Shown in pieces: positions 40,083 to 49,119 of a stretch of DNA of 64,000 nt (position 1 is the first letter of the stretch; the number at the start of each line of letters is the position of its first letter). The stretch is from positions 125,340-189,339 of the forward strand of contig JAJYRQ010000001.1 in assembly GCA_021794015.1 (NCBI GenBank), read 5' to 3'. The notes under the pieces were generated by a model. It was not told the origin of the DNA. It did not search any database and saw nothing but the letters and a program-made list of their open reading frames with translations. Position numbers and translations under genes: made by a program. The stretch comes from Deltaproteobacteria bacterium (GTDB lineage: Bacteria; Desulfobacterota; Binatia; Binatales; Binataceae).

Positions 40083-41732
40083 CTAGCGCGTCGCAGCGAA
40101 GGCGTGGGCGGCCTCGCGCAGCTTGAACTTCTGTATCTTGCCGCTCGGCGTGCGCGGGAGCTGTTCCAGCACTTCGAGCCGTTCCGGGAAGTAGTGGCGC
40201 GCCATGTGCCGCTCTTCCAGAAAACGCGTCAGCTCTTCGAAGGTAAGCTCTTTGCCAGGGCGCAACGTCACAAAGGCGCAGGCGCGCTCACCCAGCCGCG
40301 CATCGGGCATCGCCACGACCGCCGCGTCCTGAATCGCCGGATGCTGGTAAAGGAGGTTCTCGACTTCGACCACAGGGATGTTCTCGCCGCCGCGAATGAT
40401 GATGTCCTTGCTGCGGCCGGTGATGCGGATGTAGCCGTCGGCGTCGATGCGGGCGAGATCCCCGGTGTCGAACCATCCCTGCGCGTCGCGGTTGTCCAGG
40501 TCGGGCCGCTTGAGGTAGCCGAGAAAGTCGCAGGCACCCCGCTCCTGCAGCCGGCCTTCGACTCCGGCCGGCAGGACGTTGCCGCTTTCGTCGACTACGC
40601 GCACCTCCGAGCCGGCAAGCGGCTTGCCGTCGGTGTTGATGGTCTTCTCGGGCGGGTCAAGCGGTCGGGTGGTAGTCACGGCGCCGTTTTCGGTCATTCC
40701 CCAGGCGCTGATAACTTTGACGCCGAGCCGGGAGCTGGCGCGCTCGACCAGGGCGCGCGGGATCGGCGCCCCGGCGGTAAGGAAGATAGCAAGCGGCTTG
40801 ACGTCGTAGCGCTCGACCGCCGGCGAGTCCGCCAGGTCCATCAGAAAGGGCGTGGCAGCCATGGTGAAAGTTACCCCTTCATCCTGGATGAGCTGGGCGG
40901 CCTGTTCCGCCGACCAGACGTCCTGGAGCACCGCCCGAGCGCCCAGAAAGACGGGCATCGCCAGCCCGTACAGGAAGCCGGTCTGATGGGCCATGGGCGA
41001 GGCCATCAGGATAACGTCTCTTTGCGACAGGCCGAGGCGGCGGGCAAACGGCCGCAGGGCGGCCAGCAGGGTGTTCGGCGAGTGGAGCACGCCCTTGGGC
41101 TCGCCGGTGGTCCCCGACGTATAGAGCAATTCGGTCGGCGCGTTGGGATCGGGCCGGCGCTCGCGCAGGATTGCCTCGGCGCCGGGCTCGTCCTCAAAGC
41201 GGCGAGCAAGCATCGCGGCGGCAAACGAATCTTCTCCCTCGCCGCCCACGACCAGGACCCGCTTAAGCTTGGGCAAGCCGGCCCGCACCTCGGCAGCCAT
41301 CGCCGGGTAGTCGAACCCCCGGAAAAGGCGCGGCACGACCATCATCACGCTTTCGGCGAAGCTGAGCATGTAGGAGAGCTCGCGCTGGCGGAAGATCGGC
41401 ATGATGGGGTTCAGCACCACACCGATCCGGGCGCATCCGAGGTAGAGCGCCACCATCTCCCACCAGTTGGGAAGCTGGCACGAGACGATATCGCCCGGCG
41501 CAACGCCTTGCGCGACCAGGCTCAGGGCGACCCGCTCCGAGAGCCGCTTCAACTGCCGGTAGGAGAGCGTGGTCTGCTGGCCGAGCGTGCTGTTGAGCGC
41601 CGTGAGAGCTGCCTGATCCGGCTTTAGGCGCGCCGCTTCGTCCAGGTAATCGACCACCAGGCGCCGGCCCCAAAGGCCCGCCCGCGTCATTTCTTCAACG
41701 CGCTTGTCGAACGCCGATGAGCTTGCCGCCAT
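40083..41732 (-). CDS. AMP-dependent acyl/aryl-CoA ligase
   Basis: The 549-residue protein is an adenylate-forming enzyme. Motif A3 is LLYTSGTTGEPKGVLHS, A5 is ISAWGMTENGAVTTT, A7 is GWFDTGDLARIDADGYIRITGRSKD (in parts: WFDTGDLA, RITGRSKDII) and the catalytic lysine is in RTPSGKIQKFKL near the end. It resembles cyclohexanecarboxylate- and other carboxylate-CoA ligases. ATG 41732 was preferred, with AGGGA about nine bases upstream; ATG 41741 is an alternative. It lies downstream of the indolepyruvate oxidoreductase gene on the same strand, so an aromatic or branched acid made in amino-acid breakdown is a plausible substrate (inference). Confidence 0.88.
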   Translation of the reverse strand: MAASSSAFDKRVEEMTRAGLWGRRLVVDYLDEAARLKPDQAALTALNSTLGQQTTLSYRQLKRLSERVALSLVAQGVAPGDIVSCQLPNWWEMVALYLGCARIGVVLNPIMPIFRQRELSYMLSFAESVMMVVPRLFRGFDYPAMAAEVRAGLPKLKRVLVVGGEGEDSFAAAMLARRFEDEPGAEAILRERRPDPNAPTELLYTSGTTGEPKGVLHSPNTLLAALRPFARRLGLSQRDVILMASPMAHQTGFLYGLAMPVFLGARAVLQDVWSAEQAAQLIQDEGVTFTMAATPFLMDLADSPAVERYDVKPLAIFLTAGAPIPRALVERASSRLGVKVISAWGMTENGAVTTTRPLDPPEKTINTDGKPLAGSEVRVVDESGNVLPAGVEGRLQERGACDFLGYLKRPDLDNRDAQGWFDTGDLARIDADGYIRITGRSKDIIIRGGENIPVVEVENLLYQHPAIQDAAVVAMPDARLGERACAFVTLRPGKELTFEELTRFLEERHMARHYFPERLEVLEQLPRTPSGKIQKFKLREAAHAFAATR

Positions 41733-41991
41733 GGGATGCATCCCTGCCTGCTGTTGAGCTAACGCCGCGGCCGGCGGCGCGCGCGAATTGTAGCATCGGC
41801 GCGGCGTGCGCGGCAAACCGCGGCGACGGCGGCCGCGATCCCAGGGCTCGGCCGATATGGGCGCGCTGCGGTCGCCAAAGCCGGCCGGCAGATTGGTCGA
41901 GGTTCTGCCGGCAAGCGCGGGCCGGCTCGCCGTGCGCTCGTTTTGCCGGGGGCGCCCGGGACAGATCGTCCGGGTGGCGCGGCCTCTGGCG

Positions 41992-44900
41992 CTAAGCGGC
42001 CTTGGGGAGCGGCTTCTTGCTCTTGAGCGCGCGAACCTCTTCGCGGAAGCGCTCCACGTTGGCCAGCTTGACCGCTTCGTAGCCGCGGATTATATCCGGC
42101 AGCGCGGCAAGCTTGACGGCGCGCTCGTGACTGGCCGGCGTGAGGGTTGCCAACTCCTGCTCGATGAGGCTTCGGTACTCCTGGACAAGGTTTCTTTCCA
42201 GCCGCCGGATTCGGCTGTAGGCGAAAATGTCCAACGGCGTGCCGCGCACGCGGCGCACCGCGGCAAGCAGGCGAAAGACCAGCTTGAACCACGGGCCGAA
42301 GCAGACCTTTTTCTCGAAGCCGAGCGCCCGCAAAAGCGGGGGATGAAGATGATATTCGACCCGCACGCCGCCGGGATACCGCTCGGCAAGATGCTCTTCG
42401 AGGTCGTTCTTGAGATGGAGCCTTGCAACCTCGTACTCGTCCTTGTACGCCATCAGCTTGAAGAGATAGCGGGCGACGTTCTCGGCAAGCTCGCTCCGGC
42501 CCGGCAGCGCGGCCTGCTCCGCTTCGCGCACGCGCCGCACGAAGTCGGCGTACTGGCGGGCGTAGCCGGCGCTCTGGTAGGCGATGAGTTCCGGCATACG
42601 GAGTTCCAGCAGGCGGCTGAGCTCGCCCTCGGCGCCGGTTAGATCGACAAGCGCCCGCGCCTGATCGGTGAGCGCCGGGATAGTGAGATCGGCGCCGAGC
42701 CTCGGCTTTCGCACGGTCGCGGCCCAGGCCGGGTCGGCCACCGCCAGGCGGCCGGCGCGAAAGGCCTGCAGGTTCATCTTGACGGCGACGCCGTTGAGCG
42801 TGATCGCGCGCTCGATCGACTGGTGGTCCAGCGGCAGGGTCCCGGCCTGGTAGGCTGCGCCGAGCAGGATCATGTTGGCCGCCATGTGGTCGTCAAACAA
42901 TGCCTCGGCCATGGCTATCGCGTCCAGGTAGACGTTGTCCTGGCGGCGGGTGAAGCTGTCGATCGCGCCGGCCAGCGTGGGCAAAGCCGGAAACTCGACG
43001 CTGGTCGAACGCACCATCGCGCCGGTGGGCACCCGGCTGGTCGAGACGACGGCGATGGTACGGTCGGGCCGCGCCTGGGCGAGGCTTTGCGCGCTGGCGG
43101 CGGTTAGAATGTCGAAGGCCAGGTAGGTGTCCGCGCTGCCGGCGCTAATCTTGTTCGAGACTTCCTCGCCGGGAGACAGCAACTTCAAGTGCGAAGCCAC
43201 CGGGCCGCCTTTTTGGCTGAGCCCGGTTTGGTCAAGCCCCTCGACCTTGCGCCCTTCCAAAAGGCAGGCGGTGCCTAGAATCTGGTTGATGGTTACGACC
43301 CCCGTGCCGCCGATTCCCATCATGAAGATGCGGGCGTTTTGCGGCACCTTGACCGACGGCTGGGGCGGCTCACGCTGCGGCAAAGGCGTCAACTCTTTGG
43401 GAGTGCGCGCGGCCGGGGCGAGCGCCGGCGTGACGGTGACGAACGACGGGCAATCGCCCAGCAGGCACGAATAGTCGCGATTGCAGGAGCTTTGATGAAT
43501 CTGGGTCTTGCGGCCGAATTCGGTGTCTACCGGGAAGACCGACAGGCAATTGCTCTTGGCGCCGCAGTCGCCGCATCCTTCGCAGACGGCTTCGTTGATG
43601 TAGACGCGCTGGGCGGGCTCGGGCAGTTGCCCGCGCTTGCGCAGTCGGCGTTTTTCGGCGGCGCAGCGCTGATCGAAGATGAGCACGGTAACGCCCGGGA
43701 GGCGGCGCAGTGCGAGTTGTGCCTCTTCCAGTCGGTCGCGTTCCCAGACCTCGGCATTGGAGGCCCAGTGAGCGCCCCTGGGATAGCCCTTGGGCTCTTC
43801 GGCCAGCACCAGCGTCCGTTTCACTCCCTCGGACTGCAGCCATCGGGTGAGCTCGGGCACCGCCAGCGCGCCGTCGGCCGGCTGACCGCCGGTCATTGCG
43901 ACCGCGCGGTTGTAGAGCAGCTTGAAGGTGATGTTGGTGCCGGCGGCGACCGCCTGGCGCACGGCCATCGAGCCGGAATGGAAGAAGGTGCCGTCGCCGA
44001 TGTTCTGGAACATGTGCGGCGTCTCGGTGAAGGGCGCCATGCCGATCCACTGGGCGCCCTCGCCGCCCATCTGGGTGATGCCGACCGTGTTGGGTCTGAG
44101 CCCGAGCGCCATCGCGTGGCATCCGATGCCGGCGCCGGCCATCGAGCCTTCGGGGACGACGGTGGAGCGGTTGTGGGGGCAGCCGGAGCAGAAGTAGGGC
44201 TGGCGGGCCGCCGCCATGACGGCCGGCTGGCGGCGCTCCTGCGCTTCGAGCAAGGAGAGCCGCGCGGCGATGCCATCGAAACGGATGCGGCGCAGAAGGC
44301 GCGGCGCCAGCAGCCGCGCGATCTGGTCGGCGTCGAGCTCGGCGTTAGCGGGCACCAGGGGACGTTCCTGCTCGTCGGTCTTGCCGACGATGCGCGGTCG
44401 CTCGGCCTGGTTGTAAAGGATGGCGCGGATGAAAAGCTCGACGAAAGCGCGCTTTTCCTCGACCACCACGATTTCCTCGAGGCCGCGGGCAAATTCGCGC
44501 ACCGTCGAGGCTTCCATCGGAAACAGCATCCCGACCCGCATCAGCCGAATCCCGAGGCGCCCAAGCGCGGCGTCGTCAAGGCCCATCTCGCCGAGCGCCT
44601 CGCGCAGGTCGTAGTAGGTCTTGCCGGGCGCGACGATCCCCAGCCACGCCTCGTGGGTCGGCACCGTGACGCGGTTGAGCCGGTTGGCCGCGGCGAAGGC
44701 GCGCGCGGCCTCCAGCCGGCCGTAATGGATGTCGCGCTCCATCTCCAGGCTAAAGGGCGGGAGCAGCGTAGGATTCGCCCGGTGTTCCCACGGACGGCCT
44801 TCGTAGACGAAATGCGGATCGACAGGGATCACCCGGCGGGGAGAGACCTCGGCGCTGCCCACCGCGTCGGCCACGTTGGTCACCACCTTGAAGCCGACCC

Positions 44901-45489
44901 ACAGCCCCGCGTAGCGCGACAACTCGAAGCCGAGCCTGCCCAGGTCGAGCACCTCCTGGACCGTACCGGGAAAGAGCACCGGGAAGAAGGCGTCGTAGAA
45001 GGAGACCTCCGTATGGGTTGGCAGGGTCGAGGATTTGGAAAACGGGTCGTCCCCGCCGAGCGCCAGGACCCCTCCGTAGCGGCCCACCCCCGCGTAGTTG
45101 GCGTGCTTGAAGGCGTCGCCGCTGCGGTCCACGCCGGGTCCTTTCCCGTACCACATCCCCAGCACGCCGTCGTACTTGGCTTTGGGGAAAAGGTGCGCCA
45201 TCTGGCTGCCGAAAATCGCGGTCGCGGCCAGGTCCTCGTTCACCCCGGGCATGAAGACGATCTGATGGCGGCCCAAAAGCGGCCGGTTGCGCTCAAGCAG
45301 CATGTCGAATCCGCCCAGTGGCGAGCCGCGGTAGCCGGTTATCAAGGTCGCTGTGTTCAGGCCGGCGCGCCGGTCGGCTCGGTGCTGATCCATGGGAAGA
45401 CGCACCAGCGCCTGGGTTCCGGAAAGAAAGACGGTCCCTTCCTCGACGAGATATTTGTCATCGAGGGAGAAGCTTTCTGCCGTTGTCAT
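41992..45489 (-). CDS. indolepyruvate:ferredoxin oxidoreductase, fused subunits
   Basis: The 1165-residue protein combines all domains of 2-oxoacid:ferredoxin oxidoreductases in one chain. The N-terminal part has YRGSPLGGFD, followed by a thiamine-diphosphate binding region with CSGCPHNRST and GDGTFFHSG. A ferredoxin-like cluster segment with CEGCGDCGAKSNC and further cysteines (about 635-685) comes next, and then the gamma domain beginning IFMMGIGGTGVVTIN. The family oxidatively decarboxylates aryl pyruvates to aryl-acetyl-CoA with ferredoxin as acceptor. A C-terminal helical extension of about 200 residues (DUF6537-like) is present, as in bacterial fused forms. It diverges from the CoA-transferase pair and precedes the CoA ligase. 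Confidence 0.93.
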   Translation of the reverse strand: MTTAESFSLDDKYLVEEGTVFLSGTQALVRLPMDQHRADRRAGLNTATLITGYRGSPLGGFDMLLERNRPLLGRHQIVFMPGVNEDLAATAIFGSQMAHLFPKAKYDGVLGMWYGKGPGVDRSGDAFKHANYAGVGRYGGVLALGGDDPFSKSSTLPTHTEVSFYDAFFPVLFPGTVQEVLDLGRLGFELSRYAGLWVGFKVVTNVADAVGSAEVSPRRVIPVDPHFVYEGRPWEHRANPTLLPPFSLEMERDIHYGRLEAARAFAAANRLNRVTVPTHEAWLGIVAPGKTYYDLREALGEMGLDDAALGRLGIRLMRVGMLFPMEASTVREFARGLEEIVVVEEKRAFVELFIRAILYNQAERPRIVGKTDEQERPLVPANAELDADQIARLLAPRLLRRIRFDGIAARLSLLEAQERRQPAVMAAARQPYFCSGCPHNRSTVVPEGSMAGAGIGCHAMALGLRPNTVGITQMGGEGAQWIGMAPFTETPHMFQNIGDGTFFHSGSMAVRQAVAAGTNITFKLLYNRAVAMTGGQPADGALAVPELTRWLQSEGVKRTLVLAEEPKGYPRGAHWASNAEVWERDRLEEAQLALRRLPGVTVLIFDQRCAAEKRRLRKRGQLPEPAQRVYINEAVCEGCGDCGAKSNCLSVFPVDTEFGRKTQIHQSSCNRDYSCLLGDCPSFVTVTPALAPAARTPKELTPLPQREPPQPSVKVPQNARIFMMGIGGTGVVTINQILGTACLLEGRKVEGLDQTGLSQKGGPVASHLKLLSPGEEVSNKISAGSADTYLAFDILTAASAQSLAQARPDRTIAVVSTSRVPTGAMVRSTSVEFPALPTLAGAIDSFTRRQDNVYLDAIAMAEALFDDHMAANMILLGAAYQAGTLPLDHQSIERAITLNGVAVKMNLQAFRAGRLAVADPAWAATVRKPRLGADLTIPALTDQARALVDLTGAEGELSRLLELRMPELIAYQSAGYARQYADFVRRVREAEQAALPGRSELAENVARYLFKLMAYKDEYEVARLHLKNDLEEHLAERYPGGVRVEYHLHPPLLRALGFEKKVCFGPWFKLVFRLLAAVRRVRGTPLDIFAYSRIRRLERNLVQEYRSLIEQELATLTPASHERAVKLAALPDIIRGYEAVKLANVERFREEVRALKSKKPLPKAA

Positions 45490-45855
45490 GGCCTTGGGTC
45501 CTTATGAAGTCTGACGTTGGCTGGGTGCCTGTCAGACCATCCTTGGGCGGTGCGCGACGCAGACCGCGCGCAGGGTTGGGTCGGCGAATTAGCCTTGGTA
45601 TCCCCTTGCTGCGCTTTTGAAGTCGGCGCTGCCACCTCTTTTGCCTTCTTCTTACCAGTTTATGGGAGGCGCAAGCGTTTAGGGAGTCTCCCGCCGGCTC
45701 GCTTGAGTGCGGCGGCCTGGCCCGGCTTGGTCTTTGGAGGCCTTGGCGGGGGAGGCCCGGCGAGCGTTTCTATCGGCGGGCGGTTTTGAGCTATGCTACG
45801 GTGCGCGCACAAAGGCGGGTCAGTGAGTTCAGGGGGGAAACAAGGAGGTGCCACG
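45490..45855. other. divergent intergenic region
   Basis: This 366-base stretch lies between the oxidoreductase (minus) and the first CoA-transferase (plus). I see no gene in it. A TATGCT hexamer at 45792-45797 could be a -10 element for the plus-strand genes, but no convincing -35 is placed 17 bp before it. Two more AT-rich patches occur around 45630-45665. Confidence 0.4.
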
Positions 45856-47070
45856 GTGGACGGCTCAGCGTCGCTTTCGGATTTGAAGGTCGTCGAGTAC
45901 GCGCAAATGGTGTCAGGGCCGATGTGCGGGAAGCTGTTTGCCGACATGGGGGCCGAAGTAATCAAGGTGGAACCGCCCGGCGCGGGGGACGAGGCCCGCT
46001 GCCATCCGCCTTTTGCGGGCGACCAACCTCATCCGGAGAAGAGCGGGCTCTTTCTTTACCTGAACACCAGCAAGAAGAGCATCACCCTGGACCCGACAAC
46101 GCCCACGGGCGCAATACTCTTCAAGCGCTTGGTCGAGCAGGCTGACATCGTAATCGAAAACCAGCCGCCCGGGTTCATGGAGCGGATTGGTCTCGGCTAC
46201 GAGGTGCTGCGCGCGCTCAATCCGGGCCTCATCCTTGCCTCGGTGAGCCCGTTCGGCCAGAGCGGGCCTTACCGCGACTGGAAGGGCTGCGACCTGGTCG
46301 AGTGGGCGATGAGCCTGACCGGTTATAACACGCCCACGCTGGTGGTTGACCCGGAGAAGGAAAATCCGCTGCGGGCGCCGGGACGCGCGGCTGATATGAT
46401 CGGAGCGACCACGGCTGCGGCTGGCGCGATGTTCGCGCTTTTCCACCGTGAGGCGACCGGCGAAGGCCAGTGGATCGACGCTCCCTGCTGGCAGGCGGTC
46501 ACCAACACCGCGAAAATCGAGATGGCGATCTACAGCTATGCCGGCATGCCCTTTAGCCGGCTGCGGGCCAGCGCGCCAGCCGGGCTGGAGCCGTCGCGAT
46601 GCCGCGACGGCTACGTTTACGTGCTGTGGGTGGTGGACGCGCATTTCGAGGCCCTCAAAGAGCTGCTCGGGCATCCGCCGGCGCTCGCGGCGGACATCTT
46701 CAAGGATGCCGGTTCGCGCTCGCAAAACGACGACATCGTGCGCCACATCATTCAGCAGGAGCTGGCCAAGTACGACATGGAGCATCTGGTGCGCGAGGGA
46801 CAGAAGCTTGGCCTTCCCATCGGGCCGGTTCACACGGTGGCGCAGGCGGCCGAGAATCCGCATCTGGAGGCGCGCGAAGCGTTCGTTGCGATCGACCATC
46901 CGGTGGCCGGCCGTTTCCGATATCCGCGCGCGCTGGTGCGGATGACGGCCACCGAGCCGGCGCCGCGCCGCGCTCCGATGCTGGGCGAGCACAACGCTGA
47001 AATTTTTCTCGGACGCCTGGGCTGCTCGGCTGAAGAGTTGACCGCCATGCGCACGGCGGGAATCGTCTGA
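45856..47070 (+). CDS. CaiB/BaiF (family III) CoA-transferase
   Basis: The 404-residue protein has the GPMCGKLFADMGAEVIKVE start, LNTSKKSITLD, and the catalytic aspartate (about Asp180) in PGRAADMIGATTAAAGAM. These enzymes move CoA between carboxylic acids through an aspartyl-CoA intermediate. GTG 45856 was chosen because AAGGAGGT lies six bases upstream and it begins near the family start; the frame is open to 45793. It is followed after 19 bp by a second member of the family, so a heteromeric enzyme is possible. The substrate is unknown. Confidence 0.9.
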   Translation: MDGSASLSDLKVVEYAQMVSGPMCGKLFADMGAEVIKVEPPGAGDEARCHPPFAGDQPHPEKSGLFLYLNTSKKSITLDPTTPTGAILFKRLVEQADIVIENQPPGFMERIGLGYEVLRALNPGLILASVSPFGQSGPYRDWKGCDLVEWAMSLTGYNTPTLVVDPEKENPLRAPGRAADMIGATTAAAGAMFALFHREATGEGQWIDAPCWQAVTNTAKIEMAIYSYAGMPFSRLRASAPAGLEPSRCRDGYVYVLWVVDAHFEALKELLGHPPALAADIFKDAGSRSQNDDIVRHIIQQELAKYDMEHLVREGQKLGLPIGPVHTVAQAAENPHLEAREAFVAIDHPVAGRFRYPRALVRMTATEPAPRRAPMLGEHNAEIFLGRLGCSAEELTAMRTAGIV

Positions 47071-47089
47071 AAACGGGAGGTCATAGCCG

Positions 47090-48310
47090 ATGGGACGTCT
47101 TCCGCTTGAAGGTCTGAGGGTCGCTGACTTTAGTTGGATCATCAACGGGCCGCAAGTCGCGCAGTGGCTTGGCACGATGGGTGCCGAGGTGATTAAGGTC
47201 GAGTCGCAGGTCTACCCCGACCTGACGCGTCTTTTCCCCAACTGCATGGCTGACCGCGTGCGCGGGCCGAACCGCTCCGGTTTCTTTCACCTGCTCAACT
47301 ACGGCAAGAAGGCGATCACGCTTAACCTGTCCAAGCCGCGCGGGCGCGAGCTTGCCTACGAGCTTATTCGCTACAGTGACGTGGTGATTGAATGCTATCC
47401 GGCGCCGACCGCGCGTAAGCTGGGGCTTACCTACGAACAGGTCCGCGCTGCCCGGCAAGATATCGTCATGGTGTCTGTCTCGCTGCTCGGCAAGACGGGA
47501 CTGGAGCCGGCCGAATGGGTGGGCTGGGGTCCGATGGCCGCCTCTTTTGTGGGGATGTTTGACGCGCAGGGCTACCCCGGCGGTCCGCCGCGGCAGACCG
47601 GAGGCACCTGGCCCGACTACGCGGTCGGCACCGCCGTGGTGTTTCATGTTCTGGCCGCGCTGCGCCATCGCAAGCGCACCGGCGAGGGTCAGTGGATCGA
47701 CGCTTCGATGGGCGAAACGGTGCTGGGCCAGATGCCCGAATGGTGCATGGATTACTTCATGAACGGACGCGACCGGCGCCAGTGGGGCAACCGCGACGAC
47801 GTGATGGCCCCGCATAACACTTATCCCTGCGCCGGCGAGGACAAGTGGATCGCCATCGCGGTGCGCGACCAGGCCGAGTGGGAGGCGCTTTGCCGCGCCA
47901 TGGGAGCGCCTGAGTGGACGCGTGATACCCAGTTCGCCGACCAGGTGAGCCGCTGGAAAAATCGCAACCAGCTCGACGAACGCATCGGACAATGGACCAG
48001 AGCTCACGACCATCTTGTGCTTGCCGCAACGCTCCAGCGCGCCGGCGTGGCCGCCGGCGCCGTTCTGGACAGCGTCGAGCTGCATCAGGACCGCCAGCTC
48101 TGGGAGTGGGGCTACTGGTGGGAACTCAACCATCATGAAGCCGGCAAACGAGTACTGCCGGGGATGCCGGTCAAGCTGAGCAACGTACCGCAACTGAACC
48201 TGAGCCCGCCGCCCGACATGGGTCAGCATAACAAGGAAATTTTCGGCGGCCTTCTGGGGCTGTCGGAGGAGGAGATTCGCCGGCTCACGGAGGAAAACGT
48301 GCTTTACTGA
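47090..48310 (+). CDS. CaiB/BaiF (family III) CoA-transferase
   Basis: The 406-residue protein has the QWLGTMGAEVIKVES start, LNYGKKAITLNL, and a catalytic aspartate at about Asp176 (GGTWPDYAVG), so it keeps the active residue. ATG 47090 has GGGAGGT upstream. Adjacent paralogous genes of this family often encode two subunits of one CoA-transferase, as in benzylsuccinate and malate CoA-transferases. Whether that applies here is inference. The two proteins are clearly diverged, so this is not a recent tandem duplication. Confidence 0.9.
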   Translation: MGRLPLEGLRVADFSWIINGPQVAQWLGTMGAEVIKVESQVYPDLTRLFPNCMADRVRGPNRSGFFHLLNYGKKAITLNLSKPRGRELAYELIRYSDVVIECYPAPTARKLGLTYEQVRAARQDIVMVSVSLLGKTGLEPAEWVGWGPMAASFVGMFDAQGYPGGPPRQTGGTWPDYAVGTAVVFHVLAALRHRKRTGEGQWIDASMGETVLGQMPEWCMDYFMNGRDRRQWGNRDDVMAPHNTYPCAGEDKWIAIAVRDQAEWEALCRAMGAPEWTRDTQFADQVSRWKNRNQLDERIGQWTRAHDHLVLAATLQRAGVAAGAVLDSVELHQDRQLWEWGYWWELNHHEAGKRVLPGMPVKLSNVPQLNLSPPPDMGQHNKEIFGGLLGLSEEEIRRLTEENVLY

Positions 48311-48518
48311 CGCGTTCGGGCCAAGGGGAAAACGCTGCACCACGCGGCGCACTCCGATGCGGGCAGCACTGCACTCCACCAGCCGGGGAGGTCAAGCCAG
48401 CGCCGGCGGCGCGGAGCCCGGTTGTGTCGGTTGCCCGAGTCTTGCTAGAGGTTTGATAACCCTGCGGGAAGCGGCCTTTTTCAAAAGCAGGCGCCCGGGC
48501 TGAAAGCAAGGACGATGT

Positions 48519-49115
48519 ATGCCGGCCTTGAGTCGATTGTTTGCAAGACCTGTGACTACGAGCGTTAGCTTAGCTGGGTGCCTTCTTGTCTGCAGTCTTC
48601 TTTTCTTTGCGAGGCAGGCGCGCGCCCAGCAATTTTACCCGCAAAACGCCCCTGTCCCTCCCGGACAGTACATGACGCAGGCAACGCCCGGCCAGGGGCA
48701 GGGAGGACAGCCTCCCGGCGCGATGCCAACCCCTCCGGGCCCGGGAATGAACTTGCCGGGGGCGGGCGGGCCTATGGGAGCGCCGGGCTACCTGGGAGGA
48801 CCGCAATGGTTGTGTGCCGGAGAGCCGGCGCCGCCGGGGCAGGTCATCACGGCCACGGGCCCGGGCATAAGCTGCGCAGGTGTCTGCAACGGGCGCTACG
48901 CCGAGCCTTTGCGGCTGCAGATGGTCATCTGCCAGGGGCAGCCCATTCCAGAAGGTTATGAAGTCGTGGAAGAGGTCAGCTCGGCACGCTGTGACTGTGT
49001 GGCCTCGGCCGACAACGCCTTGGTCATAAGGCTCAAGCCGTCGCTCCAGAGCCGCTATCCCGGATTCCCGATAGGACCGAGCGTCGGGACCCAGGAGTGG
49101 AACCAGGCGCAATAG
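48519..49115 (+). CDS. secreted Pro/Gly-rich protein with C-terminal Cys domain, unknown function
   Basis: The 198-residue product has a signal peptide (core about 15-31, cleavage near ARA-QQ). A low-complexity Pro/Gly/Gln/Met-rich stretch follows (about 35-90), and then a compact region with six cysteines (CAGEP, CAGVCNG, ICQG, RCDC). The paired Cys suggest disulfides in the periplasm or outside the cell. I do not recognise the family. Its stop is four bases before the SLBB exporter gene, so the two are translationally close and the protein may serve the export system. Confidence 0.7.
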   Translation: MPALSRLFARPVTTSVSLAGCLLVCSLLFFARQARAQQFYPQNAPVPPGQYMTQATPGQGQGGQPPGAMPTPPGPGMNLPGAGGPMGAPGYLGGPQWLCAGEPAPPGQVITATGPGISCAGVCNGRYAEPLRLQMVICQGQPIPEGYEVVEEVSSARCDCVASADNALVIRLKPSLQSRYPGFPIGPSVGTQEWNQAQ

Positions 49116-49119
49116 GCGT

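Noticed and set aside
45856..48310. Idea that one of the two CoA-transferases lacks the catalytic aspartate
   Set aside because: On closer reading both keep an Asp in the expected place (about Asp180 in RAADMIGA, about Asp176 in TWPDYAVG).
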